53,914 nucleotides of DNA from JAQIBY01 sp046546095 (GTDB lineage Bacteria > Bacteroidota > Bacteroidia > Bacteroidales > ML635J-15). Each line of letters begins with the position of its first letter. The first letter of the stretch is position 1. Below, one piece after another: positions 34,461-44,306 of this stretch. A model generated the notes under the pieces. It saw only the letters and a list, made by a program, of their open reading frames with translations. It was not told the origin of the DNA and searched no databases. Where the stretch lies: positions 1 through 53,914 of the forward strand of contig JBKGYK010000011.1 of NCBI GenBank assembly GCA_046546095.1, in the 5' to 3' direction. The position numbers and the translations under genes were made by a program.

Positions 34461-34527
34461 AACATTTTTACTAAACTTGCAAGCTTTAAAATTAAACAGA
34501 TAATGTATTGCAACTGATTTTAACATT

Positions 34528-36528
34528 ATGAGCGAAGAACTCAAGAACAACCCTCTGAACGACAAGGAGGCGAACGAAAGCGCACCTTCCAGGTCGGATG
34601 AATCTGCTATGAAAAACAGAAAAACTGAAGCCGGATCAGAAAAGCCGGAAACAGAAGAAAAGCAGAATAATGAAGCTACTTTACCAGAATCCGGTAAAAT
34701 CGAAACCGCCAGCACTGATCAGGAAAAGGATCAAAACAAAATGCCGGAAGCCACATCATCAGTAGATTCTGATGAAAAAGACGGGGATTCCATGCCGGAT
34801 TACACAAGCATGACAAAAGAAGAGTTGCTAAAGGCACTCAAGGAAATTGTCATTGAAGAAGATGTACCTGGCAGCAAGGCAAGGGTAGATGCCATCAAAA
34901 ACAGCTTCTACAAATTGCATCAGGCAGAAATTGCCGCGCTGAAGCGTGAATTTACCGAAAGCGGAAAAGATCCGCTGGATTTTGAACCTCCCCATGATAA
35001 AGATGAAACGTATCTGAAAGAACTGCTTGACGATTATAAGAAGAAAAAAGCTGAGTTTAACAAAAAGATAGATAAAGACAGGGAGGAAAATCTGAAGAAA
35101 AAGCAGGAGATCATTGAAAAAATCAAAGTACTTGCCAACGGGGAGGAGTCTCTGAACAAGACTTTTGAGGAGTTTCGGGAGCTTCAGAAAAAATGGCAGT
35201 CCATCGGCAACGTACCAAAAGAAGAGGTGCGAGATCTCTGGCAGTCATACAATCATCAGATAGAGCGTTTTTATGATTTTATAAAAATCAACAACGAATT
35301 GCGTGATTTGGATTTCAAAAAGAATATGGAAGCCAAAACACTGCTTTGTGAAAAAGCGGAGGAACTTCTGCTGGAAGAAGATATCGTAGAAGCCTGGAAG
35401 AAATTGCAAAAGCTGCATGAGGAATGGCGCGAAATCGGGCCGGTAAGAAAAGAAAAACGGGAAGACCTTTGGGAACGCTTCAGCACCGCCACGCGGGAAA
35501 TCAATAAAAAGCACCAGGATCATTTTCTCGAGAAAAAAGAAGAGCGCAAAAAGAATCTCGAAGCCAAAACCGCCCTGTGTGAAAAGGCGGAGGCCATTGC
35601 AGGCAATGATTACAGCGCAATTACGGAATGGAACAAGCACACCGATGAGATTATTGAAATTCAAAAAGTGTGGAAAACCATCGGCATGGTTCCCAAAAAA
35701 TACAATTCTACCATATATGAAAGATTCAGGGCTGCCTGCAATGTGTTTTTTGATAAAAAACATGAGTTTTTCAAAGAAAGACACGGCCACCTGGAAGATA
35801 ATCTGCAAAAGAAAACCGACTTGTGTATTCAGGCTGAGGCACTGAAAGACAGCACTGAATGGAACAAAACCCGGGATACCCTGATTGAATTGCAAAAGCA
35901 ATGGAAAACCATCGGCCCCGTACCCAAAAAAGAAAGTAATGCTGTTTGGAAACGTTTCAGAAATGCATGTGACCAGTTTTTCAAGGCACGTGATGCTCAT
36001 TTCAAGAACAAAAAAGAAGCAGAAAAGGAGAATGCTGAAGAAAAACGCAGGCTCATTGAAGAAATCAAGGCTTTTAAGCCTTCAGACAGTAAGGAAGACA
36101 ATCTCAGGGCAATTCAGGATTTTCAAAAACGCTGGGCTGACATAGGTTTTGTTCCCATCAAAGAGAAAGAGAAATTACAAAAAGAATTCAGAAATGCCGT
36201 TGATGAGGTTTTCAGCAAACTTGACATGTCAGCAAAAAACATGAATCAGCTTCAGTTTCAGTCAAAAGTTGACATGCTTGCCAAAGATAATGACATCAAC
36301 AAGCTCAAGAGTGAACGCCAACAAATCAACCAAAAAATCAATAAAACCAAGGAAGATATCGTTCTACTTGAGAATAATATGAGTTTTTTCTCCGGCAGCA
36401 GCAGCGAAACAGTGCTGAAAGACGTCAGGGATAAAATTAAAAAGGCCAAAAACAGCAATAAAAACATGCTTGAAAAGCGTAAAATACTGGATCTGGCCAT
36501 CAGAAATATTGAAAACAATGAACAATAA
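34528..36528 (+). CDS. DUF349-repeat protein
   Basis: A 666-residue, highly charged and mostly helical protein. The first about 90 residues are acidic and low in complexity (Glu/Ser/Asp/Lys rich), likely disordered. Five DUF349 repeats of about 70 residues follow (about residues 205-570), each with the core WxxIGxVPK: KWQSIGNVPKEE, EWREIGPVRKEK, VWKTIGMVPKKY, QWKTIGPVPKKE, RWADIGFVPIKE. A C-terminal coiled coil (about 585-666) ends the protein. DUF349 is widespread but has no established biochemical role. There is no signal peptide. The last 11 bases overlap the start of the TonB receptor gene. Confidence 0.92.
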   Translation: MSEELKNNPLNDKEANESAPSRSDESAMKNRKTEAGSEKPETEEKQNNEATLPESGKIETASTDQEKDQNKMPEATSSVDSDEKDGDSMPDYTSMTKEELLKALKEIVIEEDVPGSKARVDAIKNSFYKLHQAEIAALKREFTESGKDPLDFEPPHDKDETYLKELLDDYKKKKAEFNKKIDKDREENLKKKQEIIEKIKVLANGEESLNKTFEEFRELQKKWQSIGNVPKEEVRDLWQSYNHQIERFYDFIKINNELRDLDFKKNMEAKTLLCEKAEELLLEEDIVEAWKKLQKLHEEWREIGPVRKEKREDLWERFSTATREINKKHQDHFLEKKEERKKNLEAKTALCEKAEAIAGNDYSAITEWNKHTDEIIEIQKVWKTIGMVPKKYNSTIYERFRAACNVFFDKKHEFFKERHGHLEDNLQKKTDLCIQAEALKDSTEWNKTRDTLIELQKQWKTIGPVPKKESNAVWKRFRNACDQFFKARDAHFKNKKEAEKENAEEKRRLIEEIKAFKPSDSKEDNLRAIQDFQKRWADIGFVPIKEKEKLQKEFRNAVDEVFSKLDMSAKNMNQLQFQSKVDMLAKDNDINKLKSERQQINQKINKTKEDIVLLENNMSFFSGSSSETVLKDVRDKIKKAKNSNKNMLEKRKILDLAIRNIENNEQ

Positions 36529-38827
36529 ATCGCTATTTAGCAAACTATTAACTCTCTTTGCCGGTATTTTATTTACCGGATTTAGTGTAGCACAAAATGG
36601 AAACATCAAAGGTTTTGTATATGACAAAGAAACCGGAGAAGCCTGCAGTTTTGCCAATGTTTTTATCGAAAACACCAGCTTTGGTGCGGCGACTGATGTA
36701 AATGGATACTTTAACATCAATAAGGTTCCTCCAGGACGGCATCATCTCATTATTTCCTATGTGGGATATGATACCCTGCGTACTGAAATTGTCATGAAGG
36801 AAGGGGGGCTGATTTCTGACAATTACTACCTGACGCCCTCATCGGTGATACTTGAGGAGACCGTAGTCTCTGCCGAGCAGCGCGAAAAAGCAACCCAGGT
36901 AAGAACATCCATCACCAAGGTTCAGCCGACACAAATCAAACGTATACCAAGCATAGGTGCCGAGCCGGATCTGGCTCAATACCTTCAGGTTGTTCCCGGT
37001 GTTATTTTCACCGGAGACCAGGGCGGACAGCTGTATATTCGTGGTGGCTCTCCCATTCAAAACCTTGTTCTGCTTGACGGGATGGTAATTTATAATCCCT
37101 TTCACTCGATTGGCTTATTTTCTGTTTTTGATTCAGATATTATCGAAAATACAGATGTTTTTACAGGCGGATTCTCTGCGGAGTACGGAGGCAGGATTTC
37201 ATCCGTAATGGATATCAGGATGCGTAACGGAAACAAAAAACGTTTTGCAGGAAAAATCAGTGCCAGTCCGTTTGGCAGCAAGCTAATGATTGAGGGGCCT
37301 TTCAAGAAATTTGAACCCGGGGAATCAAATGCTACCTATATTGCTTCGGCCAAAACATCCTATCTGAACGAAACCTCAAAACATCTCTATACCTACATTG
37401 ACGACAGCCTGCCTTTTTCATACACGGATTTATACGGAAAACTGGCCTTTAATTCTCCCAGTGGCAGCAAACTAAATCTGTTTGGTTTTCATTTCACCGA
37501 TCAGGTGAATTACGGAGCTTTATCCGACATGAACTGGAACAGCAGCGGCCTTGGCAGTAATTTTGTGATTGTCCCGGCAGGTTCAGCCATCATGATAAAA
37601 GCAGACTTATCATATTCCAATTACGGCATTGAATTATCCGATGCAAACAACAGACCCAGAAGCAGCAGTGTCAGTGGATACAATGGCGGGCTGGATTTTG
37701 TCTATTTCCTTGGAAAAAATGAGTTTATCTGGGGTTTGGAAACTCTTGGATTCAATACGGATTTTCGCTATGAAAACAGCATAGGCAGAACCATCAGACA
37801 AGAAGAAAATACTACTGAAGTGGCTGCTTATATGAATTACAAACTCAACCTTGGAGCATTGATACTGGATCCATCATTTCGCATACATTACTATGCATCA
37901 TTGAACGATGCATCTCTGGAACCCAGGCTGGGAGCAAAATACAATATCAATGAAAGACTCAGGATTAAATTTGCCGGTGGCTTTTATTCCCAAAATCTGA
38001 TTGCAGCCAATTCCGACAGGGATGTGGTCAATTTGTTTTACGGCTTCCTCTCAGGCTCAGACGATGTGCCTGACGAATTTGACGGGGAACGCGTGAGTCA
38101 TAAGCTGCAAAAGTCCCAACATGCCATTACAGGTGTTGAATATGATTTTACAAGATATTTTGATGTCAACCTTGAGGGATATTTCAAGAATTTTTCTCAG
38201 TTGACCAACATCAATCGAAATAAAATATACGACGATACTTACGAAAACCGCGAAATTGAAGATGCATATAAAAAAGATTTTATCATTGAAAAAGGCTATG
38301 CATATGGGGCTGATATTGTCTTCAAGTATGATCACAAAAGGCTTTACATCTGGGCAGTATACGGGCTCGGCTGGGTAAAGCGCTATGATGGCATTGAAAC
38401 CTATGCCCCTCACTTTGACCGTCGTCACAACATAAACCTGCTCAGCACATACAGACTTGGAGAAGATCGCTCGTGGGAAATCAGCGCTCGCTGGAATCTC
38501 GGCAGCGGATTTCCATTTACCAAAACACAGGGATTTTATGAGCAATTGCCTCTGTATGAAGGCATCAACTCAAATTACTGGCAAATGAACGGCAATCTGG
38601 GCATTATATATGATGATCTGAACGAGGGCAGGTTACCGTTTTATCACCGGTTTGATGTCAATATCAAAAAGACATTCACATTCAGCAAATACTCTGAACT
38701 GCAAATTACAGCAGGTGTTACCAATGTTTACAACCGGGAAAATGTTTTCTATTTCGACCGGATCAATAATGATCGTGTGAACCAGTTACCTATCATGCCG
38801 AGTCTTGGCTTAAGTTTAACATTTTAA
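36518..38827 (+). CDS. TonB-dependent receptor, substrate unknown
   Basis: A 769-residue outer-membrane receptor: signal peptide (about residues 1-25, ending FSVA-Q), a carboxypeptidase-D-like domain (about 28-110; IKGFVYDKETGEACSFANVFIE), the plug with EPDLAQYLQVVPGVIFTGDQGGQLYIRGG and VLLDGMVIYNPFHSIGLFSVFD (about 145-225), and a barrel ending in LGLSLTF. No SusD partner is near, so a polysaccharide system is unlikely; no Cys or His clusters point to metals. ATG 36518 lies inside the end of the DUF349 gene, suggesting coupled translation. An upstream in-frame start inside DUF349 lacks a signal peptide and is rejected. Confidence 0.9.
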   Translation: MNNKSLFSKLLTLFAGILFTGFSVAQNGNIKGFVYDKETGEACSFANVFIENTSFGAATDVNGYFNINKVPPGRHHLIISYVGYDTLRTEIVMKEGGLISDNYYLTPSSVILEETVVSAEQREKATQVRTSITKVQPTQIKRIPSIGAEPDLAQYLQVVPGVIFTGDQGGQLYIRGGSPIQNLVLLDGMVIYNPFHSIGLFSVFDSDIIENTDVFTGGFSAEYGGRISSVMDIRMRNGNKKRFAGKISASPFGSKLMIEGPFKKFEPGESNATYIASAKTSYLNETSKHLYTYIDDSLPFSYTDLYGKLAFNSPSGSKLNLFGFHFTDQVNYGALSDMNWNSSGLGSNFVIVPAGSAIMIKADLSYSNYGIELSDANNRPRSSSVSGYNGGLDFVYFLGKNEFIWGLETLGFNTDFRYENSIGRTIRQEENTTEVAAYMNYKLNLGALILDPSFRIHYYASLNDASLEPRLGAKYNINERLRIKFAGGFYSQNLIAANSDRDVVNLFYGFLSGSDDVPDEFDGERVSHKLQKSQHAITGVEYDFTRYFDVNLEGYFKNFSQLTNINRNKIYDDTYENREIEDAYKKDFIIEKGYAYGADIVFKYDHKRLYIWAVYGLGWVKRYDGIETYAPHFDRRHNINLLSTYRLGEDRSWEISARWNLGSGFPFTKTQGFYEQLPLYEGINSNYWQMNGNLGIIYDDLNEGRLPFYHRFDVNIKKTFTFSKYSELQITAGVTNVYNRENVFYFDRINNDRVNQLPIMPSLGLSLTF

Positions 38828-38839
38828 TAAATTTATATC

Positions 38840-40441
38840 GTGGCTTCAACGAATTACATTTTTGTAACCGGAGGTGTTGCATCCTCCTTAGGAAAAGGCA
38901 TTATTTCCGCTTCTCTTGCCAAATTATTACAGGCAAGAGGCTATTCTGTGACCATCCAAAAGCTGGACCCTTACATCAACGTAGATCCGGGCACACTCAA
39001 TCCATATGAACATGGTGAATGCTATGTCACTGAAGACGGAGCAGAAACAGATCTCGACCTCGGGCATTACGAACGTTTTTTAAATCACAACACGAGTCAG
39101 GCAAACAATGTAACCACTGGCAGGGTCTATCAGACAGTAATTGAAAAAGAAAGGCGCGGAGATTATCTGGGAAAAACCGTGCAGATTATTCCCCACATCA
39201 CAGATGAAATCAAGCGCCGGATAATGCTGTTGGGGAAGAAGCACAAATATGACTTTGTTATTACTGAAATCGGAGGTACTGTTGGCGATATTGAATCACT
39301 TCCCTATATTGAATCTGTCAGACAATTGAAATGGGAGTTAAAAGAGCATTGTGTTACCATTCACCTGACCCTGGTTCCCTTTTTAAAAGCCAGTAGTGAA
39401 CATAAAACCAAACCTACACAGCATTCTGTAAAACGCTTGCTGGAAGAAGGAGTACAACCGGATATCATTGTCATGAGGACAGAGACCCCGGTTCACAACG
39501 ACATCAAAGAAAAAGTAGCACAGTTTTGCAACGTCAGTCTGGAAGCTGTAGTGGAATCTCAGGATGTTTCCTCAATATATGAGGTGCCTTTGATGATGCA
39601 GAAAGAAAATCTGGATGTCACCGTACTAAAAAAGCTTAATATGGAAGCAGGAGTAAATCCCGGACTGAAACCCTGGAAGAAATTTCTCACAAAATTACAA
39701 AATCCGAAATCCGAAATCAATATTGCTCTGGTAGGCAAATACATAGAACTACCCGATGCGTACAAATCCATTGATGAATCATTCATCCACGCAGGTGTTG
39801 TGAATGAAACGGAGGTTAAAGTATGCCATGTTCATTCAGAAGAAATCACAAAAGAGAATGCTGCAGATACCCTTTCAGAATTCGACGGGGTGGTAGTAGC
39901 GCCGGGCTTTGGAACCAGAGGCATAGAGGGCAAAATTAATGCAGTAGAATATGCACGGACCAATAACATCCCCTTCCTGGGCATTTGCCTGGGCATGCAA
40001 TGTGCTGTAATAGAATTTGCAAGGAATGTCATCGGGATGGATAAGGCCAACTCAGCGGAAATGGACCACAAAACAAAATACCCTGTCATTGATCTGATGG
40101 AAAGTCAGAAACAGGTGACCGACAAAGGCGGCACCATGAGACTGGGGGCATATCCATGCGTTCTTGAAAAAAACAGCAAAGCATACACAGCCTACAAACG
40201 CATCAATATCAGTGAAAGACACCGCCATCGTTACGAGTTTAACAACAAATTCATTGAGGATTTCAAAAACCACGGCATGGTACCAACAGGGATCAATCCG
40301 GATACCGATCTTGTAGAAATCATGGAGCTTCCTGATCACAAATGGTTTTTGGGAGTTCAATTTCATCCTGAATACCAGAGTACTGTTATCAACCCACACC
40401 CGTTATTTGTAAATTTCATTAAAGCCTGTCTCGAAAAATAA
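38840..40441 (+). CDS. pyrG: CTP synthase
   Basis: A 533-residue enzyme. The N-terminal synthetase domain starts YIFVTGGVASSLGKGIISASLA (Walker-like loop), with KLDPYINVDPGTLNPYEHGE; the C-terminal class I glutaminase domain has GICLGMQCAVIEFARN with the catalytic Cys and the FHPEY His/Glu pair. It makes CTP from UTP, ATP and glutamine, supplying both RNA and phospholipid synthesis. The start is GTG (38840); there is no ATG in the right position. It is 12 bases after the TonB receptor gene and 10 before yidC. Confidence 0.97.
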   Translation: MASTNYIFVTGGVASSLGKGIISASLAKLLQARGYSVTIQKLDPYINVDPGTLNPYEHGECYVTEDGAETDLDLGHYERFLNHNTSQANNVTTGRVYQTVIEKERRGDYLGKTVQIIPHITDEIKRRIMLLGKKHKYDFVITEIGGTVGDIESLPYIESVRQLKWELKEHCVTIHLTLVPFLKASSEHKTKPTQHSVKRLLEEGVQPDIIVMRTETPVHNDIKEKVAQFCNVSLEAVVESQDVSSIYEVPLMMQKENLDVTVLKKLNMEAGVNPGLKPWKKFLTKLQNPKSEINIALVGKYIELPDAYKSIDESFIHAGVVNETEVKVCHVHSEEITKENAADTLSEFDGVVVAPGFGTRGIEGKINAVEYARTNNIPFLGICLGMQCAVIEFARNVIGMDKANSAEMDHKTKYPVIDLMESQKQVTDKGGTMRLGAYPCVLEKNSKAYTAYKRINISERHRHRYEFNNKFIEDFKNHGMVPTGINPDTDLVEIMELPDHKWFLGVQFHPEYQSTVINPHPLFVNFIKACLEK

Positions 40442-40451
40442 TTGAAGTATT

Positions 40452-42353
40452 ATGGACAAACAAAGTATAATTGGATTAATTGTAATAGCTGTCCTGCTGA
40501 TTGGATACAGCATTTTTACCCGCCCAAGTGAAGAAGAAAGGGAAGCTTTGCAACGTCAAAGAGACTCCATTGTTCAGGTCGAAAAACAAAAAGATTCACT
40601 GAAACAGATTGAACTGCTGGAAGCTGAGAAAAGAGCAGATAGTCTGGCAGCAAATGACAATTTTGCAGACAATGCAAATGGAATACCTGAAAGCACAGAG
40701 AACGACTCTGCCAAAAACCTTGAACTTCGCAAACGATATGGTGCTATGTCCGGGGCAGCCACAGGTGAATCCCGCCTGATCACCATGGAAAACGAGCAAA
40801 TGATTGTAAAGTTCAATACCAAAGGTGGTAAGGTTCATTCCGTTGAGCTGAAAGATTATAAAACCCATGATCAGGAAGATCTTATCCTTTTTGAGGGAGA
40901 TACTGCCTCACAATTTGGTTTTGAAATGCTGATAGAAAACAGGCCACTGAACACAAACGACCTGTACTTCACCTATATGGGCACGGACAGCCTGATAAAA
41001 GCCGGCAAAAACAATCCGGCAGAGGCAGTTTTTCGGCTTAAGGCAGACGAACATCGCTATATTGAATTTACTTACACCCTGGAAAATGATGCCTGGATGG
41101 TAGATTACGACATGAAGCTCCACAACATGAATAATCTGCTGGCACAAAATGTACACTATTTCAAACTGCACTGGAAAGCATATTTGCCTGGTCTGGAGCA
41201 TGGCAGAAATTGGGAAACCCAGAACTCCACCATCCACTACCGCTTTGATAACGGTGATGTTGAAAAAATCAACGAAAGAAAAGATGAGGATGAAGAAGAA
41301 ACCCCTGGTGTGATTAACTGGGTAGCATACAAGCAACAATTCTTTTCAAGCATTCTCATCAACGATGAAGGTTTTGAAGATCCTTATTTCCATGCAAAAG
41401 CACTGGAATCAGGGCCATATATCGAAAAATTCACCACTGAAATGACCGTGCCATATATGCATGAGGCAGAAAAAACCTACAACATGCGGTTTTATTTTGG
41501 TCCCAATAAATATCAGCTCCTAAAATCCTATGACCAGGAAATGGAAGAACTGATTCCTCTGGGTTGGGGCATATTTGGATGGTTTAACAAATATCTGATT
41601 ATCCCTGTATTCAACTGGCTGGGCAACTGGATAAGCAATTACGGGATCATTATCCTCATACTCACCCTCATCATCAAGCTCATTCTTTTCCCGCTGACAT
41701 ACAAATCATACATGTCCATGGCAAAAATGCGGGTATTAAAACCTCAGATTGATGAACTGAGTAAGAAGTATCCCAAAGGCAAAGAAATGGAAAAACAGCA
41801 GGCCACCATGAAGCTGTATAAAAAAGCAGGAGCAAACCCTATGGGTGGTTGCCTCCCGATGCTGCTGCAAATGCCAATTCTGATTGCCATGTTCAGGTTT
41901 TTCCCGGCTTCCATTGAGCTGCGGCAAAAATCATTTCTTTGGGCCAACGACTTGTCTTCTTACGACTCCATTCTGGATTTGCCATTTACCATCCCGATGT
42001 ACGGAGACCACATTTCACTGTTCACCCTGCTTATGGCAGCATCAATGGTTATTTCCACAAAGCTTAACAGCGCAGGACAAGCCGGAGGACAAAACCAGAG
42101 TATGATGAAAATGATGATGTGGTTCATGCCACTCATGCTGCTGGTAGTTTTTAACAGCTACGCTGCCGGCCTGAGTTACTATTATTTCCTGGCCAACCTG
42201 ATTACCATCATACAGACATGGGTTATCCGTAAATACATTGTCAATGATGATGCAGTAAGGGCAAAACTCGAGGCAAACAAAAAGAAACCCGTGAAAAAGT
42301 CAAAATGGCAAAAGAGACTTGAAGAGGCACAAAAGCAGCAAAGAAAGAGATAA
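40452..42353 (+). CDS. yidC: Membrane protein insertase YidC
   Basis: A 633-residue inner-membrane protein of the long Gram-negative type: N-terminal TM anchor (IIGLIVIAVLLIGYSIF), a charged linker with Lys/Glu/Asp repeats (about 28-95), a periplasmic beta-sandwich domain (about 110-365), then the conserved insertase core with five TM segments (about 385-610). The core has the KMRVLKPQIDELSKKYP and NPMGGCLPMLLQMPILIAMF blocks, and a basic tail (KKPVKKSKWQKRLEEAQKQQRKR) that probably contacts the ribosome. It inserts inner-membrane proteins alone or with SecYEG. The linker and tail are typical of Bacteroidota. Confidence 0.97.
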   Translation: MDKQSIIGLIVIAVLLIGYSIFTRPSEEEREALQRQRDSIVQVEKQKDSLKQIELLEAEKRADSLAANDNFADNANGIPESTENDSAKNLELRKRYGAMSGAATGESRLITMENEQMIVKFNTKGGKVHSVELKDYKTHDQEDLILFEGDTASQFGFEMLIENRPLNTNDLYFTYMGTDSLIKAGKNNPAEAVFRLKADEHRYIEFTYTLENDAWMVDYDMKLHNMNNLLAQNVHYFKLHWKAYLPGLEHGRNWETQNSTIHYRFDNGDVEKINERKDEDEEETPGVINWVAYKQQFFSSILINDEGFEDPYFHAKALESGPYIEKFTTEMTVPYMHEAEKTYNMRFYFGPNKYQLLKSYDQEMEELIPLGWGIFGWFNKYLIIPVFNWLGNWISNYGIIILILTLIIKLILFPLTYKSYMSMAKMRVLKPQIDELSKKYPKGKEMEKQQATMKLYKKAGANPMGGCLPMLLQMPILIAMFRFFPASIELRQKSFLWANDLSSYDSILDLPFTIPMYGDHISLFTLLMAASMVISTKLNSAGQAGGQNQSMMKMMMWFMPLMLLVVFNSYAAGLSYYYFLANLITIIQTWVIRKYIVNDDAVRAKLEANKKKPVKKSKWQKRLEEAQKQQRKR

Positions 42354-42359
42354 AATATT

Positions 42360-44297
42360 ATGTTATCAGTTAACAATCTGGGCATTCGCTTTGGTGGCGA
42401 AACCTTGTTTTCCGGCGTTACCTTCATAGTCAGGCCAAAAGACAGAATCGGTCTGACAGGCAAAAACGGTTCCGGCAAAACGACTTTGCTCAAGCTGATG
42501 TTGCATTCAATGCAAGCCGATGAAGGAGAAATCAGCAGCCCCACTGACTGCACTGTGGCTTATCTCCCTCAACACATCCGGTTTTCAGATACAGGTCAGA
42601 CAGTGCTGGATGAAGTGAGAAAAGCCTTTCCTGAAGCCATTGCCCTGGAAAAAGAAATTGAAAGCATGGGACAGGAACTGGCCGAACGCACCGATTACCA
42701 TTCGGAAAGCTATCAGACACTGAGTTCACGCCTTGCTGATGCCACGGAGCGTGCCGGCTTTCTGAAAACAGATACCATCAATGCTCTGATTGAAAAAACC
42801 CTGAAGGGACTGGGATTTGAACCTGCAGACATGAACCGTGAAACCGCTGAATTCAGTGGCGGATGGCGCATGCGCATTGAGCTGTCGAAACTCTTATTAA
42901 GCAGCCCCGACGTGCTCATGCTGGATGAACCCACAAACCATCTGGACATTGAAAGCATACAATGGCTGGAAACCTTTCTGATCGATTACCCGGGTGCTGT
43001 CGTTCTAATCTCTCATGACAGGTTGTTTCTGGATAATGTGACCCGCCGGACACTCGAACTTGATAAAGGCAAATTATATGACTATCCGGCCTCTTACTCC
43101 ACATATCTGGAAATGCGGAAAGAAAGAATTGCCTTACAGGAAGCATCGCGTAAAAATCAGGAAAAACAAATAGAAGAGGCAGAACAATTCATTGAACGTT
43201 TCCGGTATAAAGCAACCAAAGCCCGGCAGGTTCAGTCCCGCATCAAACAACTGGAAAAAACCGAGATGATCGATATTGATGAAACCGATAGCTCCAGCAT
43301 CCATTTCCGTTTCCCCCCGGCACCCAGAGCCGGCAGCATTGTTGTTGAATGCAAAAAACTGAGCAAATCCTTTGGCAGCCATGAAGTTTTAAAAGATATC
43401 AATCTGACGGTAGAGCGGGGAGAAAAAATTGCTTTTGTCGGAAAAAACGGAGAAGGCAAAACCACCTTGTCAAAAATCATTCTCGAATACCTGGAACCCA
43501 GCTCGGGAGATATTACATACGGCCACAACCTGCATATAGGATACTACGCCCAAAATCAGGATGAGCTGCTCAATGAAGAAAAAACCGTTTTCCAGACCCT
43601 GGATGATGAAGCCCGGGGAGAAGTAAGGAAACAAATACGGAGCATACTTGGCAGTTTTATGTTCTCAGGGGACGATACAGACAAAAAAGTTGCTGTTCTC
43701 TCCGGGGGCGAACGATCCAGACTTGCACTTGCACGTTTGTTGCTGGAACCACACAACCTGCTGATTCTGGATGAGCCCACCAACCACCTGGACATCCCTT
43801 CCAAGGATGTGCTGAAGCATGCTCTGATGGCATATGACGGTACCCTGATCGTGGTTTCTCATGACAGATACTTTCTGGATGGACTGGTTGAGAATGTCTA
43901 TGAATTCAGAAACAAGAACATACGGCAGCATCTTGGCGGTATCAAAGCGTTTCTGGAACGCCGCAAAATAGAATCCATGCGGGAAATCAACGAGACATCA
44001 AAAAAGAAAAAGCAGAAAAAAAACAATCAGCAGATTAGCACCAACAAGGCACGATATCTGGAGAAGAAAGCAAAAGATAAAATACTCAGAAAGCTTCAAA
44101 AAGAGATTGAACAGACGGAAAACAATGTATCCCTGACGGAAAACCGCATGGAGGAGCTCGAAGCTTTGATGGCCGACCCCGAACAGGTTGACAACAAACA
44201 CTTTGAAGAGTACAATCAGTTACAGGAAAAACAAAGCCGTCTCATGGAAAAGTGGGAAAAGTTGCAGGAGGAACAGGAACAACAAGCAGAAGAATAA
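42360..44297 (+). CDS. ABC-F family ATPase
   Basis: A 645-residue protein with two ABC modules and no TM segments. Module 1: GKNGSGKTT, FSGGWRMRIELSKLLLSSPDVLMLDEPTNHLD; module 2: GKNGEGKTT, LSGGERSRLALARLLLEPHNLLILDEPTNHLD. Between them lies an Arg/Lys-rich linker with FRYKATKARQVQSRIKQLEK, the P-site tRNA interaction motif region of ABC-F proteins. The FSGGW variant signature of module 1 is shared with YheS/YbiT-type members. A C-terminal coiled coil (about 545-645) ends it. It follows yidC by six bases. A ribosome role is likely; antibiotic resistance is not indicated. Confidence 0.93.
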   Translation: MLSVNNLGIRFGGETLFSGVTFIVRPKDRIGLTGKNGSGKTTLLKLMLHSMQADEGEISSPTDCTVAYLPQHIRFSDTGQTVLDEVRKAFPEAIALEKEIESMGQELAERTDYHSESYQTLSSRLADATERAGFLKTDTINALIEKTLKGLGFEPADMNRETAEFSGGWRMRIELSKLLLSSPDVLMLDEPTNHLDIESIQWLETFLIDYPGAVVLISHDRLFLDNVTRRTLELDKGKLYDYPASYSTYLEMRKERIALQEASRKNQEKQIEEAEQFIERFRYKATKARQVQSRIKQLEKTEMIDIDETDSSSIHFRFPPAPRAGSIVVECKKLSKSFGSHEVLKDINLTVERGEKIAFVGKNGEGKTTLSKIILEYLEPSSGDITYGHNLHIGYYAQNQDELLNEEKTVFQTLDDEARGEVRKQIRSILGSFMFSGDDTDKKVAVLSGGERSRLALARLLLEPHNLLILDEPTNHLDIPSKDVLKHALMAYDGTLIVVSHDRYFLDGLVENVYEFRNKNIRQHLGGIKAFLERRKIESMREINETSKKKKQKKNNQQISTNKARYLEKKAKDKILRKLQKEIEQTENNVSLTENRMEELEALMADPEQVDNKHFEEYNQLQEKQSRLMEKWEKLQEEQEQQAEE

Positions 44298-44306
44298 TCA
44301 GATACT

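Noticed and set aside
35245..36000. 251-residue open frame on the minus strand
   Set aside because: It is a Phe-rich reverse reading of the Lys/Glu-rich DUF349 repeats.
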